NCBI GenBank assembly: GCA_937981915.1 | Contig: CALJMD010000259.1 | Location: 1-34,620, forward strand | DNA from: an uncultured Acidimicrobiales bacterium | GTDB taxonomy: Bacteria > Actinomycetota > Acidimicrobiia > Acidimicrobiales > SZUA-35 | DNA: 34,620 bases | Reading direction: 5' to 3' | Part shown: piece after piece, positions 24,484 through 32,764 of the stretch | Layout of the letters: each line of letters starts with the position of its first letter | Numbering within the stretch: position 1 is the first letter of the stretch | Notes under the pieces: generated by a model | Told to the model about the DNA's origin: nothing | Database searches by the model: none | The model's input: the letters and a program-made list of their open reading frames with translations, nothing else | Translations under genes and position numbers: made by a program

Positions 24484-25361
24484 ACGATACGACAGCACCG
24501 TCAACAGAACCCGAGCAGACGTTCCGGTCCGGATTCGTGGCAATCCTCGGGCGCCCGAACGTGGGAAAGTCAACGCTGCTCAACCAGATTCTTGACGAGA
24601 AGGTCACGATCGTCTCGAACAAGGCGCAGACAACGCGACACCAGATCCGAGGGGTGCTGACGACAACCGAGCACCAACTGGTCTTCGTTGACACGCCTGG
24701 AATCTCCAAGGCTCGGACCGAGCTGGGGGTCAAGCTGAACGAGACTGCACGAGATGCCTACGGCGACTGCGACGTAGCTTGCCTGGTGATCGACGGCCGC
24801 TCGGGATTCGGTCGTGGAGACGCTTTCCTGGCCGAGTCGCTCGACCCCGCCAGGTCGATCGTCATCGTCAATAAGATCGATGGACTCCCGAAAGAGAAGG
24901 TACTGAAGCAGCTGGCCGCTACCGCTCCGCTCGACTTCTCCGCCTACTTCCCAGTGTCAGCGTGGACGGGCAGGGGCGTCACGGAGCTGGTCGAACACTT
25001 GGCCTCTCGACTGCCACTCGGTCCGTTGTGGTACCCGAGCGACATTGTCACCGACGTTCCCGAAGCCTTTGTCGTGGCCGAGCTGGTGAGAGAACAGCTA
25101 CTGCACGCTACTAAGGAAGAAGTGCCTCACTCGATTGCCACCAGGGTCGTTGAGTGGGAGTGGCCCCGAATCAAGGTTGAAATACTGGTGGAGCGGGAGT
25201 CACAGAAGGGCATTGTCATCGGCAAGAGCGGATCGATGCTCAAAACGGTCGGCAGCAATGTTCGCAAGCAGCTGCCGTCTGGTGTCTACCTCGAACTCGT
25301 GGTCCGGGTCGAAAAGAACTGGCAGCACGATCGAGGTCTGATCGAGCGTCTCGGTTACTGA
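24480..25361 (+). CDS. era: GTPase Era
   Basis: The 293-residue GTPase binds the 3' end of 16S rRNA and assists 30S maturation. G motifs are GRPNVGKS (24-31), DTPGISKAR and NKIDGLPK. The C-terminal KH domain contains VEILVERESQKGIVIGKSGSMLKTVGSNVRKQL. The ending VRVEKNWQHDRGLIERLGY is canonical. Its ATG lies within the stop of the CorC-family gene, closing a four-gene chain with phoH and ybeY that groups late ribosome assembly factors. Confidence 0.95.
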   Translation: MNDTTAPSTEPEQTFRSGFVAILGRPNVGKSTLLNQILDEKVTIVSNKAQTTRHQIRGVLTTTEHQLVFVDTPGISKARTELGVKLNETARDAYGDCDVACLVIDGRSGFGRGDAFLAESLDPARSIVIVNKIDGLPKEKVLKQLAATAPLDFSAYFPVSAWTGRGVTELVEHLASRLPLGPLWYPSDIVTDVPEAFVVAELVREQLLHATKEEVPHSIATRVVEWEWPRIKVEILVERESQKGIVIGKSGSMLKTVGSNVRKQLPSGVYLELVVRVEKNWQHDRGLIERLGY

Positions 25362-25416
25362 CCAAATCCGGAAGGCCGTTAACCAATTGCTCCCTCAATC
25401 GTGCTGCCAGGGGTCA

Positions 25417-25463
25417 GGACATCGTTGTCCGTCCGTCAAGCTGAGGTCAACTGGATAGTTGAC
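25417..25463. terminator. Two inverted repeats between era and glnB
   Basis: GGACA-TCGT-TGTCC (25417-25430) and GTCAACT-GGAT-AGTTGAC (25446-25463) are perfect stems of five and seven base pairs. They lie between the convergent ends of era and glnB, so they may terminate both transcripts. Neither is followed by a T-run on either strand. The second could also be a protein site. Confidence 0.35.
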
Positions 25464-25484
25464 TGAAGGGGAAGATGTCGGCTT

Positions 25485-25892
<408 letters not shown>

Positions 25893-27272
25893 CTAGACCG
25901 CAGCTGTCATCAAGTCCGGTCCGTAGCCGGTGCTTCCGTGCTCGGCTACGTCAAGTCCCATCTTTTCTTCCTCTGCGGAGACCCGCAGCAAGCCTGCGGT
26001 CTTCAAAGCAGTGAACAGGGCGAAGGCGGCACCAAAGACGACCACGCCGATCGCTACGCCGCCGATCAACTGGTCAACCAGCAGTCCGGCACCGCCTCCG
26101 TAGAGCAGGCCGGCTGCATCCTCTGCGCCGTTGATTGGGCTAGTGGTGGCGAACAAGCCGGTTGCGAGGAGCCCCCAGAAGCCGCACAGGCCGTGAACCG
26201 AGAAGGCGCCGACGGGATCGTCGATCTTCTGTCGTTCGACGGTGAGGACCGAGAACACCACCAGGGCTCCGGCAACAAGGCCGGTAATGCAGGTGCCGAT
26301 CCAGTCCATTTCGCCGATGCCGGAGCAAATGGCTACCAGGCCGGCCAAGAGACCGTTGCCGGCCATGGACACATCGGGCTTGCCTCCGAGAATCCAAGAG
26401 GTGGCCATTCCAGCGATACCGCCGGTAGCGGCTGCCAAGGCGGTGTACACGGCGATCAGGGGTACGGCCATGTCGGCCTGAAGTTGCGAGCCGGGGTTGA
26501 AGCCAAACCAGCCGATGAAGAGGATGAGCACGCCGGTGATGGCCAGTGGGATGCTGTGGCCGGGCATGGCTCGTGGCTTGCCGTCATCGCCGTATTTGCC
26601 AATGCGTGGTCCGAGCACGATGGCTCCGGCCAGGGCGGCGAAACCGCCGGTCATGTGGACCAAGCCTGATCCGGCAAAGTCGACGAAGCCGAGGCTGTCG
26701 AGCCAGCCTCCTCCCCACTTCCAGCTGACGATCATCGGGTAGAGAACAGCAGTGATGATTGCTGAGTAGGCCAGATAGCCAACGAACTTGGTGCGACCGG
26801 CGACTGCGCCAGACACGATCGTGGCGGCTGCGGCGGCAAAGGCAGCCTGAAAGAGGAAGTCAACAGGCACAGCAAGCGGATAGAAGCCATCGTCGGCTAC
26901 CGCTTCCGGTGAAATGTCGACAAGGAAACCTTCGGTGAGCCCGGCGATGCCGAGACCGGCGGAACCGATCCACCCGTTGAAGTCGCCCGGGTAGGCGATA
27001 CCCCACCCGATTGCGGCGAACAGGGCAATTCCGAGGCTCGCATCCATGAGGTTTTTCATCATGATGTTCGCCGCGTTCTTGGCTCGTGTGAGTCCAGCTT
27101 CGAGTAAAGCGAAGCCGACTTGCATCATGAGCACAAGCACGGCGGCGACGAAGATGAAGATGTTGTCGAGTACGACCATGTTCATGAAACCGCTTGGTTC
27201 GGTTCGGTCGTACTGCGACGCTATGTCGGCTGCTTGAGCAGCCAGCGCGCCGAGCGCTATCTCGCCTAGCAT
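25893..27272 (-). CDS. amt: Ammonium transporter Amt
   Basis: The 459-residue membrane protein with about eleven transmembrane segments conducts ammonium. The twin pore histidines are His206 in GSGLVHMTGG and His360 in FSVHGLCGFWG. Other family signatures are FALLEAGLTRAKNAANIMMKN and GWFGFNPGS. ATG 27272 is preceded by GGAGGA in a strong ribosome site. glnB follows on the same strand. The cytoplasmic C-terminal tail ends after an EEEKMGLDVAEHG motif, the usual region contacting PII. The 100-base upstream gap carries a promoter-like element and a direct repeat. Confidence 0.95.
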   Translation of the reverse strand: MLGEIALGALAAQAADIASQYDRTEPSGFMNMVVLDNIFIFVAAVLVLMMQVGFALLEAGLTRAKNAANIMMKNLMDASLGIALFAAIGWGIAYPGDFNGWIGSAGLGIAGLTEGFLVDISPEAVADDGFYPLAVPVDFLFQAAFAAAAATIVSGAVAGRTKFVGYLAYSAIITAVLYPMIVSWKWGGGWLDSLGFVDFAGSGLVHMTGGFAALAGAIVLGPRIGKYGDDGKPRAMPGHSIPLAITGVLILFIGWFGFNPGSQLQADMAVPLIAVYTALAAATGGIAGMATSWILGGKPDVSMAGNGLLAGLVAICSGIGEMDWIGTCITGLVAGALVVFSVLTVERQKIDDPVGAFSVHGLCGFWGLLATGLFATTSPINGAEDAAGLLYGGGAGLLVDQLIGGVAIGVVVFGAAFALFTALKTAGLLRVSAEEEKMGLDVAEHGSTGYGPDLMTAAV

Positions 27273-27337
27273 TTTGTGTCTTTCCTCCGCTAAGTAGGGG
27301 TTGTGGCCATGAACGTACTGAGGTCAGATTTCCCGGG

Positions 27338-27365
27338 CATGTATGAACCGTTAAGCAGATGTCAG
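27338..27365 (-). promoter_or_regulatory. Candidate amt promoter
   Basis: On the minus strand CTGACA (27365-27360) matches TTGACA at five of six positions. TACATG (27343-27338) lies 16 bases downstream as a weak -10. A transcript would begin about 60 bases before the amt ATG. Confidence 0.35.
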
Positions 27366-27370
27366 CAGAT
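27354..27370. promoter_or_regulatory. 10-bp-phased direct repeat over the amt -35 region
   Basis: AGCAGAT occurs at 27354-27360 and again at 27364-27370, spaced exactly one helical turn. The pair straddles the candidate amt -35 box. Tandem direct repeats at this spacing are the usual binding mode of OmpR/PhoB-type winged-helix proteins, and such a gene ends two bases beyond the second copy. Confidence 0.35.
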
Positions 27371-27372
27371 TG

Positions 27373-27966
27373 TTAGCTGTTTCTTAATGGCTGGTTCGGT
27401 TGGGCGGTCGATCTGGCCATGCCGAGAGCGCGAGTGGCGACTTCACTGGTGTGGGTTGGGGTCGGAGCTTGGTGGTTGACTCTGTCCAACAAGTAGCCCC
27501 GCTTGCGAACCGTGTTGATCTCAAGTCCGACAGCGGTGACCCGCGGTCGCAGCTTGTGTAGATAGACGTCGAGTAGATTGCGGCTCACCTGCTGGTTTGG
27601 CCAGGCGGCGTTCTGTAGTGAGTCCCGGTCGACGACGGTCCCATACCTGCCGACGAGTTCGGCCATCAACTTGACCTCGACGTCGGACAACGCCAGCCAT
27701 CCTTGCTCGGTTCGGAGGACCCCGTCGTCGTCGATGATCAGGGGGTCGAGGTTGTCAACCGATCCGGTGAAACGTGCTCCGAGTGAAGTTAGGCGAGCGT
27801 CAAGGTCGGCTTGGCTGTAGGGTCGCCGAATCCAATCCTCGAGGGGATCGGTGACGACGGGCGGTGGTTGATCCGCTTCGAGTAGAAGAAGCCGAGGGAC
27901 ACTTCGTTGTGCCAGCGCTCGTCTGCGATCATCCTCGGCGGGCCAGTTCAATGTTTCGACTGACAT
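27373..27966 (-). CDS. Winged-helix (OmpR/PhoB-type) regulator with half-receiver N-terminus
   Basis: The 197-residue protein has a C-terminal OmpR-type DNA-binding domain (about 78-162): LALSDVEVKLMAELVGRYGTVVDRDSLQNAAWP, then a recognition region SRNLLDVYLHKLRPRV and the wing INTVRKRGYLL. The N-terminal part is only about 65 residues. Residues 22-63 (PRLLLLEADQPPP ... EDWIRRPYSQADLDARLTSL) resemble the last half of a receiver domain, with Arg48-Pro49 where receivers have Lys-Pro. The part that would carry the phosphorylated Asp is missing. A 35-residue polar tail follows the wing. No histidine kinase is nearby. Placement just upstream of amt-glnB on the same strand suggests a nitrogen regulator analogous to GlnR, which is also an atypical orphan response regulator; this is inference. 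Confidence 0.8.
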   Translation of the reverse strand: MSVETLNWPAEDDRRRALAQRSVPRLLLLEADQPPPVVTDPLEDWIRRPYSQADLDARLTSLGARFTGSVDNLDPLIIDDDGVLRTEQGWLALSDVEVKLMAELVGRYGTVVDRDSLQNAAWPNQQVSRNLLDVYLHKLRPRVTAVGLEINTVRKRGYLLDRVNHQAPTPTHTSEVATRALGMARSTAQPNQPLRNS

Positions 27967-28005
27967 GCTCGAACCCTAAAAGGGCTTTGTTACACGGTTG
28001 TTTCC

Positions 28006-28021
28006 CGGCCGTTACGGGCCG
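28006..28021 (-). terminator. Candidate stem-loop downstream of the DinG-type helicase gene
   Basis: CGGCC (28006-28010), a six-base loop and GGCCG (28017-28021) pair perfectly about 50 bases after the helicase stop and upstream of the winged-helix gene. There is no T-run. Confidence 0.3.
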
Positions 28022-28071
28022 AACAAGCGTGTTATTGACGTGTCGAGATGCTTGTCGACGACGTTGCTGGG

Positions 28072-30105
28072 CTAGGTGCGAAGTTCTTGAAGAAACTTGA
28101 TGACTTGTGAGCGGTCTTTTGTTCTGGTGAACGGCGGCATTGCCCCGATGAGGTCCCACCGGTACGACTTGTTAGTGGCAAGTCGCGGATCGAGAACGGC
28201 CACTACACCTCGATCTGATGTTGTTCGTACCAGTCGCCCCGCGGCCTGCGCCAACAACATCTGAGCTCGTGGCAGATCAACCATCCGGAAGGCGGCAGCC
28301 CCGGCCAGGTCCCGCCGAGCCTGGGTCACCGGGTCATCGGGTCGGGGGAACGGGATCCGATCGATGGTGACCAGGGTGAGGGTTTCTCCTGGCAGGTCGA
28401 TGCCCTGCCAGAACGACATGGTGGCCAGTAAAACCGAAGACGGATCGGCTTTGAACGTCTCAACAAGGGCGGCCTTTGATGCTTCTCCTTGGACCAGAAT
28501 TGGGAAGTCCAATTCGTCCTTCAGGCGTTCGGCAGCGGCGTCCATGGCGGAGAAGCTGGTGAAGAGCCCAAGGGTTCGGCCGCCGGCAGCCGTGATCAGT
28601 TCCACCATTTCGTCTTGTGTTGCCCGGCGGTAGTCAGGACTACGAGGGGAAGGCAGGTCGACTGGGCAGTACAAGACGGCGTTGGTCTCGTAGTCAAACG
28701 GTGATTCGACTTTCATGGGCGTTCCGGCCTTGGCCCCGAGCCCCAACTGGGCTCCGAAGGCGTCAGGCAGCGTGGCGCTGGTCATGATTACTGACCGCTC
28801 GGGCCAAAGTGTGTCGGCTAAAACCCGGTCGTAGGTCAGCGGTGTTTTTCGCAGGACTGGCGCATCGGGCTTGCCGTCTACCCACAAAACGCTTTCACCG
28901 GATTCGGTGGAGGAGTCGTCGCCAGCTTGATTTGCTAGGAGCTCGTCGACGTCGGTGACAAGTCGAGTGAGTGAGCGCTGTAGCCGCTCGATTCGTGCGG
29001 CGACGTTTGAGCCTTCAGATGCATCGAGTTTTCGCAGCGTGTCCATGACCGACATGCACCGTTGTCGTGCGGATGCGGCGATGCGCTGTAGTTCGGCGTT
29101 GACGGCGATTCGGTTGCCAGCGTCGGGCCGGAGCAGACTGTCGAGTTCGCTGGCAGACCGATCGAGGGGTTCACTTGCCTCTTCGTCGGTGAGCATTGAA
29201 CGAACGCGACGGGCCGCTGCTCGCAGTCTTCCACCGCTGAATTCGACGCCGCAAGTGGCTGAAAGCGTGTCGGGCAGCTGGTGGGCTTCGTCGAAGATGA
29301 CCACGTCGTGTTCCGGCAGGAGAACACCACCCGATGAAAGATGTAGCCCGTAGTAGTGATGGTTGGTGACGATCACGTCCGCAGCCATGGCCCGTTGTCT
29401 GGCACGTTCGGAGTAGCACTCACCGCCTGACGGGCATCGGGTCGCCCCGGGGCACTCGTCGCCGGACACGCTGACTGCTCGCCATATGTCGGCGGCGGGG
29501 GCATCGTCCAACTCTTCGCGATCGCCCGTTTCGGTTTCGGACGCCCAGGCCAAGATGGGCTTCAACCGGTCTGGGTTGCGACCTCCGAGGAGGCTCAGCT
29601 GGTCGGAGCGTTTTGTCTCCACCAACTCGTTGAGTTGCTGTTGGCAGAGGTAGTTGCTGCGTCCTTTCAACACGGCTGCGGTCAACTGCCGACCCAGCCC
29701 TTCGTTGACGAGTGGAACGTCCTTGTCGACCAGTTGACCTTGTAGGGCGATGGTCGCAGTAGCGACGACGGTCTTCAGGTCGGCGTCAAGCGGCGGCACC
29801 AGGTAGGCCAGAGATTTGCCGGTGCCTGTCCCGGCTTCGACGAGAAGTACCGAAGATGTACGGGGCGCGACGTCATCATCAGTTTCGTCAGCAGTTTCAC
29901 TGTCGGCTTCATCGACCTTTTCGCTGTCGGTTTCATCGACCGTTTCACTGTCCGCGGCGTCGCCCGCTCCCACGGTTCGCCAAACTGCTTCGGCCATCTG
30001 TAGCTGCCCGGGCCGCAGTTCTCCGCCCCCCGGTAGGTGGGCGGTTACGGCACTAAGGAGCCGTTCGACCTGTGCGGTTGTGTCATGCTGGTGCGTATTG
30101 CTCAT
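28072..30105 (-). CDS. DinG-type ATP-dependent DNA helicase (XPD-like)
   Basis: The 677-residue superfamily 2 helicase probably unwinds forked or damaged DNA 5'-3'. Positions from Met 30105: Walker A GTGTGKS (92-98), four cysteines for an iron-sulfur cluster (154, 218, 224, 230), DEAH (272-275), motif III-like VIMTSATL, and C-terminal TMSFWQGIDLPG and LAQAAGRLVR. Between the N-terminal Q-region and Walker A is an acidic insert containing three 8-residue repeats. The frame is open to 30243, but the ATG at 30105 (or 30114) sits just after a TATAGT -10 box, whereas earlier starts would add a non-helicase sequence. It is divergent from the Thr-rich protein gene. Confidence 0.92.
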   Translation of the reverse strand: MSNTHQHDTTAQVERLLSAVTAHLPGGGELRPGQLQMAEAVWRTVGAGDAADSETVDETDSEKVDEADSETADETDDDVAPRTSSVLLVEAGTGTGKSLAYLVPPLDADLKTVVATATIALQGQLVDKDVPLVNEGLGRQLTAAVLKGRSNYLCQQQLNELVETKRSDQLSLLGGRNPDRLKPILAWASETETGDREELDDAPAADIWRAVSVSGDECPGATRCPSGGECYSERARQRAMAADVIVTNHHYYGLHLSSGGVLLPEHDVVIFDEAHQLPDTLSATCGVEFSGGRLRAAARRVRSMLTDEEASEPLDRSASELDSLLRPDAGNRIAVNAELQRIAASARQRCMSVMDTLRKLDASEGSNVAARIERLQRSLTRLVTDVDELLANQAGDDSSTESGESVLWVDGKPDAPVLRKTPLTYDRVLADTLWPERSVIMTSATLPDAFGAQLGLGAKAGTPMKVESPFDYETNAVLYCPVDLPSPRSPDYRRATQDEMVELITAAGGRTLGLFTSFSAMDAAAERLKDELDFPILVQGEASKAALVETFKADPSSVLLATMSFWQGIDLPGETLTLVTIDRIPFPRPDDPVTQARRDLAGAAAFRMVDLPRAQMLLAQAAGRLVRTTSDRGVVAVLDPRLATNKSYRWDLIGAMPPFTRTKDRSQVIKFLQELRT
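29878..29949 (-). repeat. Three 24-bp in-frame repeats inside the helicase gene
   Basis: The 72 bases encode SETVDETD, SEKVDEAD and SETADETD. The units are near-identical at the DNA level, with repeated TTTCA-CTGTC-TCATCGACC-like blocks when read on the plus strand. It is a possible length-variable acidic linker. Confidence 0.7.
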
Positions 30106-30132
30106 GGCTCTCATCTGGCCGGGAAGCTTTAC

Positions 30133-30138
30133 ACTATA
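30133..30138 (-). promoter_or_regulatory. Candidate -10 box for the helicase gene
   Basis: TATAGT on the minus strand (30138-30133) matches the consensus at five of six positions and lies 27 bases before the ATG at 30105. No -35 was recognised. The same 91-base divergent gap must also hold the promoter of the plus-strand gene at 30197. Confidence 0.35.
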
Positions 30139-30196
30139 TGGCTGTGCCCGGGTGGGCTCATGTACGTGATCGCCTGGTGAGGATGTAAGGGAAGCG

Positions 30197-31879
30197 ATGA
30201 ACGATAGAGCCAAGCCGGCTCGGTCGCTAGAGCAGAACGGCAAAACCCCATTAAGCGAATGGGGAAGCGAGGTCGGCGATTATCAGGACTCAGCCGATAT
30301 CGACGACGCGTTTGCCGAGCTGTTGGAAAAGTCGCCCGTGCGTTCGTCTGAGGAAGAGCAATCAGCCGGTGGCAATGAAGCTCGCCTGAGTCCGGACGAT
30401 CTTCCCGGATCCGATGTCTCCGAGTCTGAGGTTCCTGTAGCGGCGCCGGCCGTTGAGCCGGTGGCTCCAGCCGGGCCGACTGAAACCGATGGTGATCTAC
30501 CACCGGAGGCCGGAGCCTTCTCTCTGCTTGGCTACTTGCTTGAGTCGGGCGAGGAAAGCGACTCGCCGATCCAGGGCGATGGAGCAGACGACCCACCTCT
30601 GGAGAGCGACGCTGTCGACGAGATCAATCCCGACGCACTCGATGACGCCGAGGCACCTGATGACGCCGAGAGCGGTGACGTTGACCGTCAGGACGAGGCC
30701 GAACTCGACGACAGCCAAGAGGATTCCGACCTCGGAGTCCAGCTGGAGGAACCTGTAGACGCCGGTTTGGTCATCGTCGAACGCTCGCGGATCGTCGACT
30801 CCGGCCCCGAAGAGGTGGACCGTGAGCCCGAGCCGGGACTTGAATTCGCTCCTCCCAGCCAGAGGCACCCTGGCGATCTCGCCGGTTCCACTCTGTACTC
30901 ATCCGATGGCTATGACTCCGACGACTTCGGAGGAATGGACGACACCAAAGAGAACACGGGGCTTGCCAGCTCGTTTTGGGAGGACACCGCGAATGCTCCC
31001 GCCTGGCACCCGGACGCTCCCACCAATCTTCAGCACTCCGCTGTTGTCCCCGAAAGCTGGGAATCGCCGTCACTGCCGTCAAGGACGGTTAGGAGCCCCG
31101 GAGAGCGACGCCGACCGCAGACCGCGCTCGACGTCGTCGGCGAGCTTACTGACCGCCCAGGCTTCTGGAAGTCGATGGCTGCGCTCGCCGTCGTCGGCAT
31201 CGGCGGTGCGTTCTACTCGATTGGGTTCTTCGACGAGGTCCTGGGTGGCGGCGGAGAGACGACGACGGCACAGGTAGTGCGAAGCGGTGCAACGCTTCCG
31301 GAGACCGAGATTGACAACGAGCCGCCCGATGCCCTTGGCGACTTGCAATCGGCGCTGACCGATGATGCCGGCGACTTGGCCATCAGTACCGGAAGCGGCG
31401 GTGAGGATGAACCTGCCGCTCCGACTCGTCGCGTTGACCGCAGTTCTTCGGACGCAGTTGCGACGACGGCGTCCACCGAGCCGGCAACATCGACGAGTAC
31501 CTCTACCACCGAGCCGTCAGCCAGTACCTCTCAGCGTCAGACCTCCACTACGGCCCGGTCATCTACGACCTCAACTCGGCGGAGTTCGACGACCACCACG
31601 TCGCAACCCGCCACGACGAGGCAGCCGACCACGACCCGACCAGTTACCACGACGACGACGACCGAAGCTACTACTACCACTCGTCGAACCCCGCCGAGCC
31701 GAGGTCGTCCAACTACGACGACAACCACTACAACAACCACGACTGCGCCGACCACAAGCTCGACCACGACTGCTTCGACGACAACGTCAACGTCTCAGCC
31801 GACCACCTCGACCAGTGAACCGACAACCACGACGACCGAGGCCACAACCTCGAGCACCGAGGCAGGCGGCGGCGAGTAG
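30197..31879 (+). CDS. Single-pass membrane protein, acidic inside and Thr-rich outside
   Basis: I do not recognise a family for this 560-residue protein. Residues 1-320 are very acidic (repeated D/E with S, P, A) and likely disordered. ERRRP at 303-307 precedes a single membrane segment at about 324-345, so the positive-inside rule puts the acidic part in the cytoplasm. The outer part begins with a Gly-rich linker and ends in about 150 residues dominated by Thr and Ser (about 410-555), encoded by imperfect ACN triplet runs. Such a tail may cross the wall and be O-mannosylated, which is inference. ATG 30197 has AAGGGA about five bases upstream. It resembles the protein at 1721-3271 in layout though not in detail. 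uppS follows after 105 bases. Confidence 0.75.
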   Translation: MNDRAKPARSLEQNGKTPLSEWGSEVGDYQDSADIDDAFAELLEKSPVRSSEEEQSAGGNEARLSPDDLPGSDVSESEVPVAAPAVEPVAPAGPTETDGDLPPEAGAFSLLGYLLESGEESDSPIQGDGADDPPLESDAVDEINPDALDDAEAPDDAESGDVDRQDEAELDDSQEDSDLGVQLEEPVDAGLVIVERSRIVDSGPEEVDREPEPGLEFAPPSQRHPGDLAGSTLYSSDGYDSDDFGGMDDTKENTGLASSFWEDTANAPAWHPDAPTNLQHSAVVPESWESPSLPSRTVRSPGERRRPQTALDVVGELTDRPGFWKSMAALAVVGIGGAFYSIGFFDEVLGGGGETTTAQVVRSGATLPETEIDNEPPDALGDLQSALTDDAGDLAISTGSGGEDEPAAPTRRVDRSSSDAVATTASTEPATSTSTSTTEPSASTSQRQTSTTARSSTTSTRRSSTTTTSQPATTRQPTTTRPVTTTTTTEATTTTRRTPPSRGRPTTTTTTTTTTTAPTTSSTTTASTTTSTSQPTTSTSEPTTTTTEATTSSTEAGGGE

Positions 31880-31926
31880 CCGCCAGTCGCAGTTCGTTTC
31901 AGCAATGGCTCCAATCCAGCCCGACA

Positions 31927-31972
31927 CCCCGAAGCTTGGGGCCGAGACGCCGATCAGCCGCTTTGAGCGGCT
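31927..31972 (+). terminator. Two tandem stem-loops upstream of uppS
   Basis: CCCC-GAAGCTT-GGGG (31927-31941) is followed by the perfect 7-bp stem AGCCGCT-TTG-AGCGGCT (31956-31972), then AACTTTGG. The second ends 12 bases before the uppS ATG. It may end the preceding transcript or fold over the uppS translation start, which otherwise has no clear ribosome site. Confidence 0.45.
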
Positions 31973-31984
31973 AACTTTGGACTA

Positions 31985-32743
31985 ATGACTGATCCCGTCC
32001 GGAACGATCTCCCGATCCCTCGTCACGTTGCCTGCGTGATGGACGGAAACGGACGTTGGGCCCAACAGCGCGGCCTGAAGCGCACTGACGGACACGCCGC
32101 TGGGGAGAACGCCCTCATGGAGGCAGTCGACGGAGCGCTTGAGCTTGGTGTCGGCTGGTTGACCGTCTACGCGTTTTCAACGGAGAACTGGCGCCGCCCG
32201 TCCGATGAGGTCCGGTTCTTGATGAGGTTCAACGAGGATCTTCTCGTGCGCCGCCGGGACGAGCTGAACGAAAAAGGGGTCAGGATACGGTTCATTGGTC
32301 GCCGGGACTGGAAGGTTCCCAAGCGTCTTCTCCGCCACATGGACCAGAGTGCGGCGTTGACCGCAGACAACCGTCGGCTCACTCTGACCGTGGCATTCAA
32401 CTACGGAGGACGGGCGGAATTGGTCGATGCGATCAAGAAGCTGCTCGAGACCGAGTCGAACCCGGGCGCGGTCGATGAGGCCATGATCGAAAAGCACCTC
32501 TACGACCCTGAAATGCCGGAAGTGGATCTGTGGATTCGAACTTCAGGCGAGTACCGGACATCCAATTTCTTGATGTGGCAGTCGGCGTACGCCGAAATGA
32601 TCTTCACCGAGACCTTCTGGCCCGACTTCAGTCGACAGACATTGTTTGACGCCGTCTCCGAATTCCAGACCCGGGAACGACGCTTCGGCGGCCTTGCCCT
32701 ACCTGATGCGGTGGACGAGGTCGACGTTCCCCGCACGGCGTAG
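31985..32743 (+). CDS. uppS: Isoprenyl transferase (undecaprenyl or polyprenyl diphosphate synthase)
   Basis: The 252-residue cis-prenyltransferase makes the lipid carrier for peptidoglycan and other wall glycans. The signature HVACVMDGNGRWAQQRG contains the catalytic Asp20. Other family blocks are GWLTVYAFSTENWRRPSDEV, FNYGGRAELVDAIK and RTSGEYRTSNFLMWQSAYAEM. The product chain length (decaprenyl in mycobacteria, undecaprenyl elsewhere) cannot be told. recO follows after 21 bases, the conserved actinobacterial uppS-recO neighbourhood, with the order reversed relative to many genomes. Confidence 0.95.
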   Translation: MTDPVRNDLPIPRHVACVMDGNGRWAQQRGLKRTDGHAAGENALMEAVDGALELGVGWLTVYAFSTENWRRPSDEVRFLMRFNEDLLVRRRDELNEKGVRIRFIGRRDWKVPKRLLRHMDQSAALTADNRRLTLTVAFNYGGRAELVDAIKKLLETESNPGAVDEAMIEKHLYDPEMPEVDLWIRTSGEYRTSNFLMWQSAYAEMIFTETFWPDFSRQTLFDAVSEFQTRERRFGGLALPDAVDEVDVPRTA

Positions 32744-32764
32744 CGGTTCGCCGTCTATCGGTCC

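Noticed and set aside
31600-31860. ACN triplet-rich tract that resembles a microsatellite or CRISPR-like repeat
   Set aside because: It is the coding sequence of a Thr-rich tail; the units are irregular codon runs without spacers.
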